Below, piece by piece: positions 63,521 through 64,000 of a stretch of 64,000 nucleotides of DNA. Both the position numbers and the translations under genes were made by a program. This stretch comes from Erythrobacter sp. (GTDB lineage Bacteria > Pseudomonadota > Alphaproteobacteria > Sphingomonadales > Sphingomonadaceae), in the NCBI RefSeq assembly GCF_011765465.1, contig NZ_CP050265.1, positions 3,016,425 to 3,080,424 of the forward strand, read 5' to 3'. Below the pieces are notes generated by a model. That model ran no database searches, had not been told where the DNA came from, and saw nothing but the letters and a program-made list of their open reading frames with translations. Numbering within the stretch: the stretch's first letter is position 1; every line of letters begins with the position of its first letter.

Positions 63521-64000
63521 TCAATCATCCTGATCAATATCTATGGCGCGCCTATTTTGCTCGGAGCGCAATTCGCGAAGTGTTTGGGAAACCTGATTGG
63601 TGAGCATCGTCTGATATCGGCCCACCAGAAGATGATCGATCAGCTTGAGTGGTGACGCTCCCCCAGACCGTTGGACTTCAATGTCGTTGTATATATCGCC
63701 ACTGAGGCCTGCTTCCGCTTTCAATATATGGCTTTCCGATTGGGCAAGCCGGCGCTCCCGCCAGAAAAGAACTGCCAATCTCTCGACAAGAGCTTTCTCG
63801 GTCCTCGTCACAGGCACATGCTCTTCCATCAAGTCATCTAGAAGGGAGCTAAAGAGTTCTTCGTCTTCAGGAAATGCCACCGCCTTTTGGCTAAGTACGC
63901 CATGTCGTGTCGCGTTCCGGCTGCTCACGAGCCGACCTTCGGGTGTTTTGGGGCCCGTGCTGCGTTGCGCATTGCGTCGGTTGGCTTCTTTTTGTCGGTC
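63521..64000 (-). CDS. hypothetical protein with STGPKTPEG-type N-terminus, 5' end off window
   Basis: The open frame continues through the window edge, so the start is upstream of base 64000. The visible N-terminal part reads ANRRNAQRSTGPKTPEGRL followed by SSRNATRHGVLS, a pattern I know from a widespread family of hypothetical proteins in proteobacteria (ANR-NA--STGP-T-EGK ... NA--HGL). The rest is helical and charged (LFSSLLDDLMEEHVPVTRTE, LAVLFWRERRLAQSESHILK). Such genes are often found near mobile DNA; function unknown. About 160 codons are visible. Confidence 0.7.
   Translation of the reverse strand, partial: DRQKEANRRNAQRSTGPKTPEGRLVSSRNATRHGVLSQKAVAFPEDEELFSSLLDDLMEEHVPVTRTEKALVERLAVLFWRERRLAQSESHILKAEAGLSGDIYNDIEVQRSGGASPLKLIDHLLVGRYQTMLTNQVSQTLRELRSEQNRRAIDIDQDD

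Overview
The window looks like a chromosomal segment of a high-GC alphaproteobacterium in the Sphingomonadales, most likely the Erythrobacteraceae (Erythrobacter, Altererythrobacter or Qipengyuania type). This rests on the look of the proteins and gene families (rpoB-rpoC, a GapR-type DUF2312 protein, DUF1244, PQQ dehydrogenase, sphingomonad-type winged-helix and DUF6961-type proteins) and not on a database search.

Region 1 (1 to about 31.6 kb) is an orderly, gene-dense core segment. It starts inside rpoB; an 83-residue membrane protein sits between rpoB and rpoC, and a strong terminator follows rpoC. Next come gltX, pyk, small conserved proteins (DUF1244, GapR), a short-chain dehydrogenase, a YbjQ-type protein, a CPBP protease, yebC-ruvC, an ArsC-like reductase, a glycerophosphodiesterase, ubiG and lysC. 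A c-di-GMP-flavoured block follows (PilZ-XRE fusion; PAS with a degenerate GGDEF), running straight into purT, a nitronate monooxygenase-like gene and purU. PurU releases formate and PurT consumes it, so that run makes metabolic sense. A lipoprotein quinohaemoprotein dehydrogenase, a Tat-type dienelactone hydrolase and an NDUFA9-like protein complete the region, which ends at a tRNA-Leu(CAG) gene.

Region 2 (about 31.6 to 56.7 kb) is accessory. It has lower GC, long gaps, and broken or nested insertion sequences (IS3, IS110, IS5 and IS66 types). Between the IS scars lies a sensory cluster: a LuxR protein with a pseudo-receiver, a three-PAS hybrid histidine kinase whose first PAS is LOV-like, a PAS-PAS-GGDEF-EAL protein, a FixJ-like regulator followed by two hybrid kinases in one apparent operon, a tandem PilZ protein, a globin-coupled chemoreceptor and a GGDEF-EAL protein cut by an IS. 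Two paralogous winged-helix regulators (34.2 and 49.8 kb) bracket the middle of this cluster.

Region 3 (about 56.9 to 62.3 kb) holds surface-polysaccharide precursor genes: wecC-wecB for UDP-ManNAc uronate, then manC-manA for GDP-mannose, with an internally deleted IS3-type element between the pairs. The last 1.7 kb holds a hypothetical gene, a sparse AT-rich stretch and the end of a gene that runs off the window.

No rRNA gene, CRISPR array or replication origin was seen. The most interesting items are the rpoB-rpoC membrane microprotein, the PilZ-XRE fusion, the LOV-like kinase with the surrounding light/gas/c-di-GMP-type sensory cluster, and the TA-flanked IS insertion in a GGDEF-EAL gene.
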